NCBI RefSeq assembly: GCF_050633125.1
Contig: NZ_JBOEFX010000026.1
Span: 1-64,000 of the forward strand
Origin: Lewinella sp050633125
Lineage (GTDB): Bacteria; Bacteroidota; Bacteroidia; Chitinophagales; Saprospiraceae
Length of the DNA: 64,000 nt
Direction: 5' to 3'
In this document: positions 17,101 to 24,298 of the stretch, in pieces
Layout of the letters: each line of letters starts with the position of its first letter
Numbering within the stretch: position 1 is the stretch's first letter
Notes under the pieces: generated by a model
Told to the model about the DNA's origin: nothing
Database searches by the model: none
What the model saw: the letters and a program-made list of their open reading frames with translations, nothing else
Position numbers and translations under genes: made by a program

Positions 17101-19050
17101 TTCTCGTTCAACCATCATTTAGGTGCATGCCCGGAGTGTGAAGGCCTCGGTATGCAACGCCGATGCGATCCCGATGAGGTCGTCGTTGCTCGGGAGAAGT
17201 CCATCTTTGAGGGTGCGCTATCCGTGAACAAGGCTATTGCTTATTACGCTGATGTGAATGGCCAATTCATGGCAACACTCAAAGAAGTAGCCCAACAACA
17301 GCAATTGGATATCGACCGTCCTTGGCAACAACTGGAAGAAGAGGTAAAGGACATCATACTGTATGGAACCGGTGATACCGTATGGAATGTCACCTGGAAT
17401 TTTACGACCAAATCCAGAACCGGAACACAGGTATTATCGGCAAAATGGCTAGGGTTCTGCAATTATATAGATGAGGAGTATCAGCGAAAACGCCATAACA
17501 AAAACATCAGGGCCTTAGAGGAATTACTGCATGATGTCGTGTGTCCAACCTGCCAGGGAAGTCGATTAAAACCGGAATTATTAAGCACAACATTTCTAGG
17601 AAAAAACATTCATGAGCTTTCTCAATTGAGCATTGTATCGGCCCTTGAATTGATGGAGCGTGTAGATCACAAACTAGATCCGGTTGTTTTGGCCATCAGC
17701 AAAGTGGTGCTACCCGCTGTCACTGCATCGTTGCAGACGATTGTCGACCTTGGACTGGGTTATTTAAACCTGGATCGAACGGTAAGCACACTTTCCGGCG
17801 GGGAACGACAGCGGGTTACGCTGGCTGGCCAATTGTCTACACACCTGTTTGGCGTTATCTATGTTTTGGACGAACCCACCATAGGCTTGGATGAAGGGCA
17901 GGTCGCCGTTTTATCAAAAGTATTAAAAAGCATTGTAGCAAATGGAAACACGGTGGTGGTGGTTGAGCATGATCCGTCTTTCATTCAAAATGCTGACTAC
18001 CTGATTGAAATGGGGCCTGGTGCTGGGAATTCAGGCGGTGAGGTGATCTACCAAGGCAAGGTTTCCGACATTGCCAATGCGAAGCATTCCGTGACTTACC
18101 AATTACTGCAAAATCAACGCCCATCCCTCCTGAACAAACACAATAAAAACGGTGCTCTCTTTGGCGTAAAAGGAGCATTTGCAAACAATCTTAAAGACAT
18201 TGATGTAAGCTTTTACTCCCGGCAGATAACCGCGATCAAAGGTGTTTCCGGAAGTGGAAAATCTAGCCTAATTAAAGAGGTACTATATAATTCTTGGTTA
18301 AAAAACCGACCTGTTGGATGTACTTCCGTAAATGGATTGGAGCAATTTTCAGAAGTACTACTTATTGATCAAGAGCCGCTGAAACAAAGCAGATCGAGTA
18401 CCCCTGTTTCCTATACCGGCATTCTTGATCAGTTAAAGACAGTATTCTCAAAAACAGATTCCGCAAAAGATGCCGGACTCAAAAAAGCTGACTTTTCCTA
18501 TCAAAGTAAAAATGGAAAATGTGGTACTTGTGCTGGCCTTGGAAAGCTAAAAACCAGCATGGATTTCATGAGTGACATCTGGCTCACTTGCGACACCTGC
18601 AAAGGGATGCGTTATAATGAGACGATCCTGGCTTGTACCTTCAAAGGCTGTTCCATAGGCGAAGTATTACGCATGACCGTGCAAGAAGCCATTGATTTTT
18701 TTGCTACCGGAGTTATTGTAGAAAGTTTGCACACCCTAAAGCAAGTGGGAATAGGGCATTTACGATTGGGCCAATCCGGCAACACCCTATCCGGCGGTGA
18801 AGCCCAACGTTTGAAACTTGCCAAATCATTGATGCAAAAACGAAAAGGCACACGCTTGTATCTCTTCGACGAGCCAAGTACAGGCCTCCATTATTTTGAC
18901 ATTCTACAACTTATCAAGGTTTTTCAATCGATCATTGACGGTGGCGACACCCTGCTTTTCATTGAACATAATAGCACCTTGATTGGTGCAGCAGATCAGG
19001 TGATTACGCTTGGGCCAGGTAGTGGAGCGATGGGTGGCGAGGTGGTTTGA
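14146..19050 (+). CDS. Tandem UvrA-like protein with four ABC ATPase modules
   Basis: This single ORF encodes 1634 residues made of two UvrA-like units (about 1-820 and 860-1634), each with two ABC modules. Walker A motifs start at 36, 531, 889 and 1366. Signatures start at 358 (degenerate LSASE), 720, 1216 and 1548 (LSGGE). Walker B acids are D384/E385, I747/E748, D1242/E1243 and D1575/E1576. H-loops are H417, Q780, H1275 and H1608. Zinc-type CxxC pairs occur in all modules (143/281, 630/653, 995/1133, 1459/1482). The Walker A to signature distance in modules 1 and 3 is about 325 residues, shorter than in canonical UvrA, so the UvrB-binding domain seems absent as in UvrA2/DrrC proteins. Those bind DNA and are linked to resistance to DNA-intercalating drugs; that role here is inference. 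Module 2 probably cannot hydrolyse ATP. Confidence 0.88.
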   Translation: MPSKPHLEIVIQGARTNNLKDISLRIPHNKLIVVTGISGSGKSSLVFEIIAKEGQRRYFETLPSFSRQFMGKLSRPEVDEIEGLSPVIAIGQRTTGIHTRSTVGTLSDIYDLLRLLFARTGVSDKNMELSRALFSFNSAVGKCKRCNGIGKEEQIDLNRLVVFPEKSIREGALAPTLPNGYIMYSQVTIDVLNQVCEAEGFSVDIPWKELTDQQRKVVLYGSDKIKVPFGKHSLESRLKWTGIKAKPREEGYYKGMIPIMSDILRKDRNANILKYVRAVTCPSCNGTRLNDDALSVTVQRKSIAEIVTLELNTLKSWIQSNTWEGVAREIIEKIEAQVDLLEDLGLGHLTLDRSSKSLSASEIQRIRVANQILVPLSDVLYVFDEPSIGLHPEENERSIYHFKQLVKKGNTVIVVEHDLDTITSADHIIEIGPEAGVNGGELIFNGAFSAFLQQEELKEVSPTYRAIKYNHAESQRRRDLILDDLQSSKIADENSKEKASSGSIRLVGCQERNLKSIDVEFQLGKLNVVSGRSGAGKSSLVKGTLMRVVQQQLGIDLDKPAKLTSHENTDTINKLIFIDHSPIGKTPRSNPATYLGLSDHIRDLYASLPESKAQGFTKSRFSFNNKGGRCETCQGAEKTQIGMHFLGNVDLVCGTCNGDRFNDETLQIRYNGLSIADAYKLSINEALVFFEDQKKVLTGLKILQEIGLGYLTLGQSSTTLSGGEAQRIKIANQLQKKDTGDTLYVIIEPSIGLHHDDIKTLLLLFDRIKQKGNTIVCIEQNEAIIGWSDWHIELGPKGGASGGEVVYQGVSRINQGYEDKKDIRAETQRRRGFITNDLQSLAIGENTIGRTVSQNSFINKEIILNGVTTHGLKNIDVRIPKNQLTVVTGVSGSGKSSLVYDTLFAESNARFTESLSTYNRSFLQQNSEAKIASFSGLGPAIGINRKGGTPSKRSTVGTLSGVYDAFRLLYSRIAQQEGKTYTAQHFSFNHHLGACPECEGLGMQRRCDPDEVVVAREKSIFEGALSVNKAIAYYADVNGQFMATLKEVAQQQQLDIDRPWQQLEEEVKDIILYGTGDTVWNVTWNFTTKSRTGTQVLSAKWLGFCNYIDEEYQRKRHNKNIRALEELLHDVVCPTCQGSRLKPELLSTTFLGKNIHELSQLSIVSALELMERVDHKLDPVVLAISKVVLPAVTASLQTIVDLGLGYLNLDRTVSTLSGGERQRVTLAGQLSTHLFGVIYVLDEPTIGLDEGQVAVLSKVLKSIVANGNTVVVVEHDPSFIQNADYLIEMGPGAGNSGGEVIYQGKVSDIANAKHSVTYQLLQNQRPSLLNKHNKNGALFGVKGAFANNLKDIDVSFYSRQITAIKGVSGSGKSSLIKEVLYNSWLKNRPVGCTSVNGLEQFSEVLLIDQEPLKQSRSSTPVSYTGILDQLKTVFSKTDSAKDAGLKKADFSYQSKNGKCGTCAGLGKLKTSMDFMSDIWLTCDTCKGMRYNETILACTFKGCSIGEVLRMTVQEAIDFFATGVIVESLHTLKQVGIGHLRLGQSGNTLSGGEAQRLKLAKSLMQKRKGTRLYLFDEPSTGLHYFDILQLIKVFQSIIDGGDTLLFIEHNSTLIGAADQVITLGPGSGAMGGEVV
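15554..15615 (+). repeat. CGCAGAG-type repeat inside the UvrA-like ORF, copy 1
   Basis: This segment of about 62 bp contains CGCAGAGTCGCAGAGACGC and a following AT-rich part. It matches 16614-16675 at most positions. It encodes the linker between ABC modules 1 and 2, with the peptide ESQRRRDLILDDLQSS. The sequence type is familiar from intergenic repeats of many bacteria. Confidence 0.6.
16614..16675 (+). repeat. CGCAGAG-type repeat inside the UvrA-like ORF, copy 2
   Basis: This is the second copy, CGCAGAGACGCAAAGACGC plus an AT-rich tail, in the same reading frame as copy 1 (peptide ETQRRRGFITNDLQSL). It lies in the junction between the two UvrA-like units. No copy occurs between modules 3 and 4. 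Confidence 0.6.
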
Positions 19051-19054
19051 GTTT

Positions 19055-19705
19055 TCAAACATACTCCCTCAACTCCCCAAAGTCCGTAATGATCACATCG
19101 GCATGTTCTAAAGTTTGATCTGCTGCCATTGGGTTTCTGTATCCAAAAACAAAAATGCCGGCATCCTTAGCGGCTTTAACTCCGTTGTCGGAATCTTCGA
19201 TAACAATACAGTTCTCTTTGGGGGTGTTTCCTAAAATTGCGGCTTTTTCAAATATCTCTGGATGTGGTTTGGACTCCTTTAAGTCTGCACCACTGATCTT
19301 AGCCGTAAAGTATTGATTCAGGTCAAATCGGTTAAACACACGATCTATATTTACCATTGCAGAAGAAGAAGCCAGCACCAAAGTAAGCCCCTTGTTGTAG
19401 AAATACTTGATAATATCCTCTACCCCATTTACCAGGTGTAAAGTTGGATCATTCTCAAAGAAATCAACATAGCGCTTGCGTTTTTGCAAAACCAGTTCGT
19501 TGGGGTCTTCCTCTAAATCAAAATGTGCCACCAGTTTCTGAAAAGCATTTATGGTAGAAGACCCCGTCAAGGTTTTGTACAACTCCTCAGACACCTCTAA
19601 ACCTAAAGAAACAAAGGTTTCGTAATACGCTTTTTTATGGAGTAATTCGGAATCAATAATGACACCGTCCATATCAAATAAAACACATGTTATTTCTTTC
19701 AACAT
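19055..19705 (-). CDS. HAD-superfamily hydrolase, beta-phosphoglucomutase-like
   Basis: The 216-residue protein is a subfamily I HAD phosphatase. It shows the nucleophile motif CVLFDMDGVIIDSE at the N-terminus, a helical cap, motif II LVLASSSA, the Lys of motif III in ESKPHPEIF, and motif IV VIEDSDNGVKAAKDAG. The DGVIIDSE variant and cap type point to beta-phosphoglucomutase or small sugar-phosphate phosphatases. I start at 19705, 8 nt after the bestrophin stop. The longer frame from 19735 would overlap that gene and add a basic stretch ahead of the conserved beginning. It converges on the UvrA-like gene with only 4 nt between the stops. Confidence 0.85.
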   Translation of the reverse strand: MLKEITCVLFDMDGVIIDSELLHKKAYYETFVSLGLEVSEELYKTLTGSSTINAFQKLVAHFDLEEDPNELVLQKRKRYVDFFENDPTLHLVNGVEDIIKYFYNKGLTLVLASSSAMVNIDRVFNRFDLNQYFTAKISGADLKESKPHPEIFEKAAILGNTPKENCIVIEDSDNGVKAAKDAGIFVFGYRNPMAADQTLEHADVIITDFGELREYV

Positions 19706-19712
19706 TCTTTTT

Positions 19713-20774
19713 TTACATCTGCGTATCATAAACAACTGGAAATTGCTCCGGTATCTCCCCTGCTTGCTCTCCCAGGTTTTGACGTAAATCTATTTCAATA
19801 CCTCTGGCGATGGTTGAGATAGGAACATCGTTTGCCGAGCCTTCAAAAGGGTTTTCGCCCGTTCTGCCTATCTTTTCCATGGTATGAAAAACCCAAGCAA
19901 CAATCACATAAAAAGGAACAGCCAACCACATAAACAGATCACCTACAAAGGGGTGGGATTTACTTATTTCCTGACCAATTTCAGCAAACTGAGGAACAAT
20001 TGCCAATGGTAGCATCAAAATAAATATCCACATAAAGTAATGATTCAGCGTAGCGAAATGCCGAGGGTATGGGAAGTTCTTTATCCGTTCTGATTTTCCT
20101 TGAACGGTAAACAACTCCTCGAGTATACTTTCCAGGTTTAGAAAAGAAAACTCCCAAATCAAACCACTTTCTTTTAGTTTCCTAAGATGATGTGACTGCA
20201 AATACAATAGCGCTGTTTGCTTGTTGTTTTTACTCATCACATATTCCATATCTTGCGCTGACAGATAGGGTTTCAAATCTTCTTCTACCGTTGTGCTCCA
20301 TTCTGGTGGGCGAACCATTTCACTCCATTCTCTATTGGCTTTTTCATTGATAACTGTTTCCCAAGGCTTGGATGTTCGCATGCTATGGCGCAATGCCGTC
20401 ATCCAAGCGATATGCCGATAAGTAAGGGTTTTTATCTCATGGTGCAGTTCTTCTTTTGAAGATTTGACATCAGCATATTCGTTCGTCACCATGTCTTGTA
20501 TAAACATCCCAAACGTTCGGGATGTATTGACGATACCTCCCCAAATCATCCTTGCCTCCCAAATCCTGCCGTAAGCCGAGTTGTTTTGAAAACCGATAAC
20601 AAATGCTACCGCCGTTCCTATCAAAGCCAAGGGTGTCCACGGTATTTGCAACCACGACAGATCAAAAAAATAATACAAGGCCACGACGACTATAATAATG
20701 GCAAAAAACAAAAAGGTCTCATATCGAGTCCATTTTGCCATGTCCGTAGTCTTATAAACTTTCTTGGTGTACAT
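19713..20774 (-). CDS. Bestrophin-family (UPF0187) anion channel
   Basis: The 353-residue membrane protein matches the bacterial bestrophin family. It has two N-terminal membrane helices, then GFQNNSAYGRIWEARMIWGG, a cytosolic helical region, two further hydrophobic helices (WIFILMLPLAIVPQF, LFMWLAVPFYVIVAWVFHTM) and the conserved ENPFEGSANDVPIS motif. Bacterial homologues form pentameric channels; the bacterial proteins studied conduct cations or anions, so selectivity is open. It probably forms an operon with the small membrane-protein gene 66 nt upstream and the HAD gene downstream. Confidence 0.85.
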   Translation of the reverse strand: MYTKKVYKTTDMAKWTRYETFLFFAIIIVVVALYYFFDLSWLQIPWTPLALIGTAVAFVIGFQNNSAYGRIWEARMIWGGIVNTSRTFGMFIQDMVTNEYADVKSSKEELHHEIKTLTYRHIAWMTALRHSMRTSKPWETVINEKANREWSEMVRPPEWSTTVEEDLKPYLSAQDMEYVMSKNNKQTALLYLQSHHLRKLKESGLIWEFSFLNLESILEELFTVQGKSERIKNFPYPRHFATLNHYFMWIFILMLPLAIVPQFAEIGQEISKSHPFVGDLFMWLAVPFYVIVAWVFHTMEKIGRTGENPFEGSANDVPISTIARGIEIDLRQNLGEQAGEIPEQFPVVYDTQM

Positions 20775-20840
20775 AAATCAAGGTTTAGAGGTTGTTTATA
20801 GTAAAAGAAGTATTCTGCTTGACGGGTATGACTCTCCTAC

Positions 20841-21311
20841 CTAATCCTCGTACCCATTCCAACGCCGCCAGATAGATACCACCAGCCGCAGCGGCAAAAC
20901 GCCGCAGGTAATCACCGCGCCTACACCAAACAAAAGCATTTCACTCTTGATGAATTTCATCATAGGCCCTTGCTCCGTGCGCGGAAGGCTGCCGACGATG
21001 GCCTCTACTCCATTCTCATCCAAGAAGGTTTGAAAAAGATTGACCTCTTGGACCAATAGAAAGGCGATAAAAACACACAGGAAGATAATGGCAACCTTGA
21101 TATTGCGCCACGTTGCCAAAAAGGTATACTTCAAAAAGAAAATGTAGCGGGTAAAGGTAACCATCACCAGGATGAACACCAAGTTGGGCCAAAGAAATTG
21201 ATAATCAGGTAGTTTGTAAATAATTGGAGCCAATATCATTACAGCAATGATGGCCGTAATGAGCCACCATACCAATTCCAAACGAGCTAGTAGCGCGGTA
21301 TTTTTTAACAT
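20841..21311 (-). CDS. Small four-helix membrane protein of unknown function
   Basis: The 156-residue product has about four hydrophobic segments (residues 12-30, 40-62, 70-87 and 122-140) and a short loop between the third and fourth with an acidic patch. No motif that assigns a function is visible. It lies 66 nt upstream of the bestrophin gene on the same strand, so a shared transcript and a membrane-related role are plausible but unproven. Confidence 0.6.
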   Translation of the reverse strand: MLKNTALLARLELVWWLITAIIAVMILAPIIYKLPDYQFLWPNLVFILVMVTFTRYIFFLKYTFLATWRNIKVAIIFLCVFIAFLLVQEVNLFQTFLDENGVEAIVGSLPRTEQGPMMKFIKSEMLLFGVGAVITCGVLPLRLVVSIWRRWNGYED

Positions 21312-21554
21312 GAAGTCTTCGTATTGTGCTGTTCCTTAATTTCAAAAGAAAAGACAAAGCTACTGTAGGAAGGTTCATTTCCCTAGTAAGTAATCGTTTT
21401 ATTGATTCTTTATTATTTAGTAAAGCTCTGTATACATATAGAAAACTACGTAAAACCCTGGATACAAATTCACTTTACGTCCAAACAAAGACACAACCAA
21501 CTGAAAAACAGCACTTAAAATAATTAAATAAACAATATTTTTAAAAAAACATCT

Positions 21555-21562
21555 TATCTTTG
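21555..21562 (+). promoter_or_regulatory. Strong Bacteroidota-type promoter
   Basis: TATCTTTG matches the -7 consensus exactly and is preceded by 50 nt of very AT-rich sequence. No ORF starts downstream on this strand, but two terminator hairpins follow. Confidence 0.5.
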
Positions 21563-21568
21563 TGACCC

Positions 21569-21702
21569 GAACAAAATACGGCCGTCTTAAAAACCGTAAC
21601 AAACAAACACACACCACCATTTTTTGATTTTCCCCAAAAATCCAAAGAAGTTTTATAATCCCACATCGCTAATGATGATGTACCCCATCGTTAGCTTTTT
21701 TT
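21569..21702 (+). ncRNA. Putative small RNA with its own promoter and terminator
   Basis: From the expected start after the TATCTTTG box to the terminator there are about 134 nt. The body is C/A-rich and carries no plausible ORF. It ends in GCTAATGATG (21668) pairing with CATCGTTAGC (ends 21695), with one wobble, followed by seven T. I do not recognise a known RNA family. An untranslated leader is unlikely because no plus-strand gene follows until 23520. Confidence 0.4.
21668..21702 (+). terminator. Intrinsic terminator of the putative small RNA
   Basis: A 10-bp stem with one T-G wobble and an 8-nt loop is followed by TTTTTTT. Confidence 0.65.
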
Positions 21703-21762
21703 AATACCTGCCCTAACAATAAAACAGAACTAATTTTTGTAGGTTAACTACAAGGGGGATTC

Positions 21763-21796
21763 GAAGGGAGCTGTCTCAGCTCCCTTCTTTATTTTA
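21763..21796 (+). terminator. Second intrinsic terminator, plus strand
   Basis: A perfect 11-bp stem GAAGGGAGCTG/CAGCTCCCTTC with a 3-nt loop is followed by TTTATTTT. It may back up the first terminator or end a second short transcript starting near 21735. The minus-strand TlpA gene ends 8 nt to its right, but the T-run favours the plus strand. Confidence 0.6.
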
Positions 21797-21803
21797 GAAC
21801 ATT

Positions 21804-23246
21804 TTACCTTTTCTGCTGGTCGCGTTCTATTACATCATTGATCTGACTCACGTTCAAATTCTTCGCTATAATTTTCCGGTCTGGGCCTAGTACATAAACC
21901 TCTGGGGTAACATTTACGTAATAGGTTTTATAAATGGCTTTATTGGATGGATCAAAGACATTGGTCCAGCGCATTCCCGTTTTGGAGATATAATCTTTCC
22001 ACAGCGCATCTTCCGTATCAATCGCTATCGCGTAAACGTCTACTAAAGGAGGCGACTGTTGCTGCCAGCCCCGGTACAAATCAACCAACACAGGTGATTG
22101 CTCTTGGCAATGTTCACAGTCAGGATTGTAGAGATATACAACAATATAGGGGGCCTTGAGGTCATAAATAGACTGCAATTGGCCTTTCTCATTAGGTGCC
22201 TTCACATTAGGGCCTGGCTGCCCCACCAGACTATTTGCCATTTCATCGGCCCGCAATTGGAGGGCATAAACATTGGTGGAGTCTGACCAGAACGCTCTTT
22301 CATACGTAAAATGGTTTTGTACCATGTGTACAAATACTGCTTCAGAATCCATCAACGTCGTCTTGGTGGGCTCATAATTGAGGGCTACGTAATTGACAAA
22401 ATACTTGTAGTACTCTGAGTTTTCCAATGTGGGTAAGCGCTCAACAAGCCGCTCTAAAGACAGAATAATAGAGTCTGGCTGCTGCGGCGTAAGCTCTTCA
22501 AAATAACGCTTGATCTTGTTAAAAATCACGGGCGTATTCATCAATCGCTCATCAGAGAAATCAACGTTATCCCAAAACTCCATCCGGTAAGCGGTTACCT
22601 GCGCGTCGTTGGGTAACTCGCGGCGTAGTTCAGGATTCTGGCCCGCCTGTTTAAACTTGACGAAAAAGGAGGTAGGGTAGGTCGCAAATACTTCATCCAG
22701 ATAGCTTTTACGGTCGGCTATCAGTTGTTGACGTTGTTTTTCGACTGCGGTATATTCTGCACTGCCTTCTGCCAATGTTTTCAGTTGCTGCGATAAAGGG
22801 TTTAATGCGCCTTGGTAGGTCGTTTCGTAACGGAGATTATCGTAAAGCAATTGGTTGTCCACACTACCTTCTATCTGCATACCTCCTACCAAGTCATTTA
22901 CCTGAGTGGACAAAGTGAAGGTTTGGTCTTCCGCAATGATCATCTGAAAATTGGCATTATTGGAAAGCAACACAAAATATATGCCCTGCCGATAAGGCTC
23001 ATCTTTGGTAAAGGTTACACTACCATTTGCATCAGAAGTTGCCTCATCTGCCAAGAACTGCTGGTCATTAAGCATACCTACCAGCCGCACTGTTCCGGCA
23101 CCTAAGCCTGCTACATTGATGGTAAAGTTGCCATTTTCGGCGGCCATTGGCGCGGTAGACTGCGCCTCCGGTGTATCCGCAGCACTGCATTGCCAACAAA
23201 GGCAAGCAAAAAGGCTCAAAAAGATCGTCGTCATCAGGTATTTCAT
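21804..23246 (-). CDS. TlpA-like thioredoxin-fold lipoprotein with DUF4369 domain
   Basis: The 480-residue protein has a lipoprotein signal (SLFACLCWQCSA). Residues of about 40-130 look like a DUF4369-type beta domain, the middle is helical (DUF5106-like), and the last 140 residues form a thioredoxin fold with the active site DCEHCQEQSP (CxxC) and the cis-Pro region VTPEVYVLGP. Such proteins work as envelope thiol-disulfide oxidoreductases in Bacteroidota. The partner is unknown. It is monocistronic. A TATTTTTG box near 23355 on the minus strand may be its promoter. Confidence 0.82.
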   Translation of the reverse strand: MKYLMTTIFLSLFACLCWQCSAADTPEAQSTAPMAAENGNFTINVAGLGAGTVRLVGMLNDQQFLADEATSDANGSVTFTKDEPYRQGIYFVLLSNNANFQMIIAEDQTFTLSTQVNDLVGGMQIEGSVDNQLLYDNLRYETTYQGALNPLSQQLKTLAEGSAEYTAVEKQRQQLIADRKSYLDEVFATYPTSFFVKFKQAGQNPELRRELPNDAQVTAYRMEFWDNVDFSDERLMNTPVIFNKIKRYFEELTPQQPDSIILSLERLVERLPTLENSEYYKYFVNYVALNYEPTKTTLMDSEAVFVHMVQNHFTYERAFWSDSTNVYALQLRADEMANSLVGQPGPNVKAPNEKGQLQSIYDLKAPYIVVYLYNPDCEHCQEQSPVLVDLYRGWQQQSPPLVDVYAIAIDTEDALWKDYISKTGMRWTNVFDPSNKAIYKTYYVNVTPEVYVLGPDRKIIAKNLNVSQINDVIERDQQKR

Positions 23247-23506
23247 GCTTTGTTGTTATTTGCGCAATTTCTGGTGTGCAAGAAAATTCATCTGGTCCTT
23301 ATAATCCCTTATATGGTTCAAATTGATCAAGCCTAGCACTGCCATTCTGTACTGCAAAAATAAACGTTAAAGCTGCTTTTTTCTTCATATTGCGCAGAAA
23401 ATAAATAGCGATTTTCTCTGGATTTTTCAAATAGTTAACACACTCAAAGTGAATCGTTTAGTTAACTATTATGAAAAATAAAATCGCTATTTATCTTCGT
23501 GCTGTT

Positions 23507-23514
23507 TACCTTTG
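23507..23514 (+). promoter_or_regulatory. -7 box predicting a leaderless message
   Basis: TACCTTTG ends 5 nt before the ATG at 23520. The expected transcription start coincides with the start codon. This favours ATG 23520 over the upstream GTG at 23499. Confidence 0.45.
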
Positions 23515-23519
23515 CTCCC

Positions 23520-24029
23520 ATGAAAGCGAAAAACCTCGCCGAAATTTTACCGGACATCAAGGCCTTAGCCAAGCAGGAGCGCAAAACGAACCGCAAATAC
23601 TTCGCCCGTATTGGCAAACGCCCACCACGAGAGCTTGACGCAACGGTTACGGAACTCCACGAAGAAGTCTTCCAGGAAATGGATTGCCTGGCTTGCGCCA
23701 ACTGTTGCAAAACCACCAGCCCTATCTTCCGGGATATCGATATCGACCGAGTAGCTCGCCACCTGGGCATCCGTCCGGCAGCGCTGGTAGATCAACACCT
23801 GCACTTGGATGAAGATGGCGATTATGTGCTCAACTCCTCACCTTGCCCTTTCCTTGGCGACGACAATTATTGCAGTATTTATGAAGCTCGCCCTCGCGCT
23901 TGCCGCGAATATCCCCATACCGACCGCAAGAACTTCCATCAAATTTTGGATTTAACCTTGAAGAACACCAGTGTTTGCCCTGCTACTTTTCGGATTGTAC
24001 AACGATTGAGAGAGGTATTACCGGGGTAA
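23520..24029 (+). CDS. YkgJ-family cysteine cluster protein
   Basis: The 169-residue protein carries the cysteine cluster of the YkgJ/CxxCxxCC family: CLACANCCKTTSP near residue 55, then CPFLGDDNYCSIYEARPRACREYP near 110-135, and a final Cys in SVCPATF. These cysteines are thought to bind a metal, zinc or an iron-sulfur cluster; the biochemical role is not settled. It is cytosolic, without a signal. The TACCTTTG box sits directly before the start, so translation is probably leaderless. Confidence 0.85.
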   Translation: MKAKNLAEILPDIKALAKQERKTNRKYFARIGKRPPRELDATVTELHEEVFQEMDCLACANCCKTTSPIFRDIDIDRVARHLGIRPAALVDQHLHLDEDGDYVLNSSPCPFLGDDNYCSIYEARPRACREYPHTDRKNFHQILDLTLKNTSVCPATFRIVQRLREVLPG

Positions 24030-24180
24030 AAGGTTAGTGCGCAAGGCGGAGCCTGAAGCCCGAAGCCCGGAGGGACTAAGAAGGATGAGCTTGTTCCGAT
24101 CTTTCATCGAAATAGTGCAGCGCAGCAAGCACTAATATGTGGAGCAAGTGGTAGCCAGCGCAGCGTAGCTACAGCCCCAA
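24030..24180. repeat. GC-rich intergenic palindromic block
   Basis: This noncoding stretch contains short inverted pairs, AGTGC/GCACT (24114-24133) and GTAGC/GCTAC (24151-24172), and a duplicated GAAGCCCG. Its GC-rich, CAGCGCAG-containing composition differs from the flanking genes. It resembles the dispersed repeat blocks at the left end of the window in character, but I cannot align it with them. Confidence 0.35.
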
Positions 24181-24261
24181 AGCAAAATAAAACCCAGCGT
24201 ACTTTTTTCTTTAGAAAGTCATTCTTCCGCAACACTTGTTCCACAAACCATAAAAACCGCT

Positions 24262-24284
24262 TATCTTTGCGAACGAACGTTCGT
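24262..24284 (+). promoter_or_regulatory. paaZ promoter with TetR-type operator
   Basis: TATCTTTG (24262-24269) is an exact -7 box, 30 nt before the ATG. Immediately downstream lies the perfect 12-bp palindrome ACGAACGTTCGT (24273-24284), placed over the expected transcription start. The shape is that of a TetR-family operator, so repression by bound protein is likely. No tetR gene is adjacent. Confidence 0.6.
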
Positions 24285-24298
24285 AAATCATCAACAAT

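Noticed and set aside
14146..19050. Ordinary uvrA of nucleotide excision repair
   Set aside because: The protein is twice the length, its modules are too short for a UvrB-binding domain, and one ATP site is degenerate. A canonical uvrA is expected elsewhere.
21326..21523. Plus-strand 65-codon frame upstream of the putative small RNA
   Set aside because: The peptide is low-complexity and basic, from AT-rich noncoding sequence, with no family resemblance.
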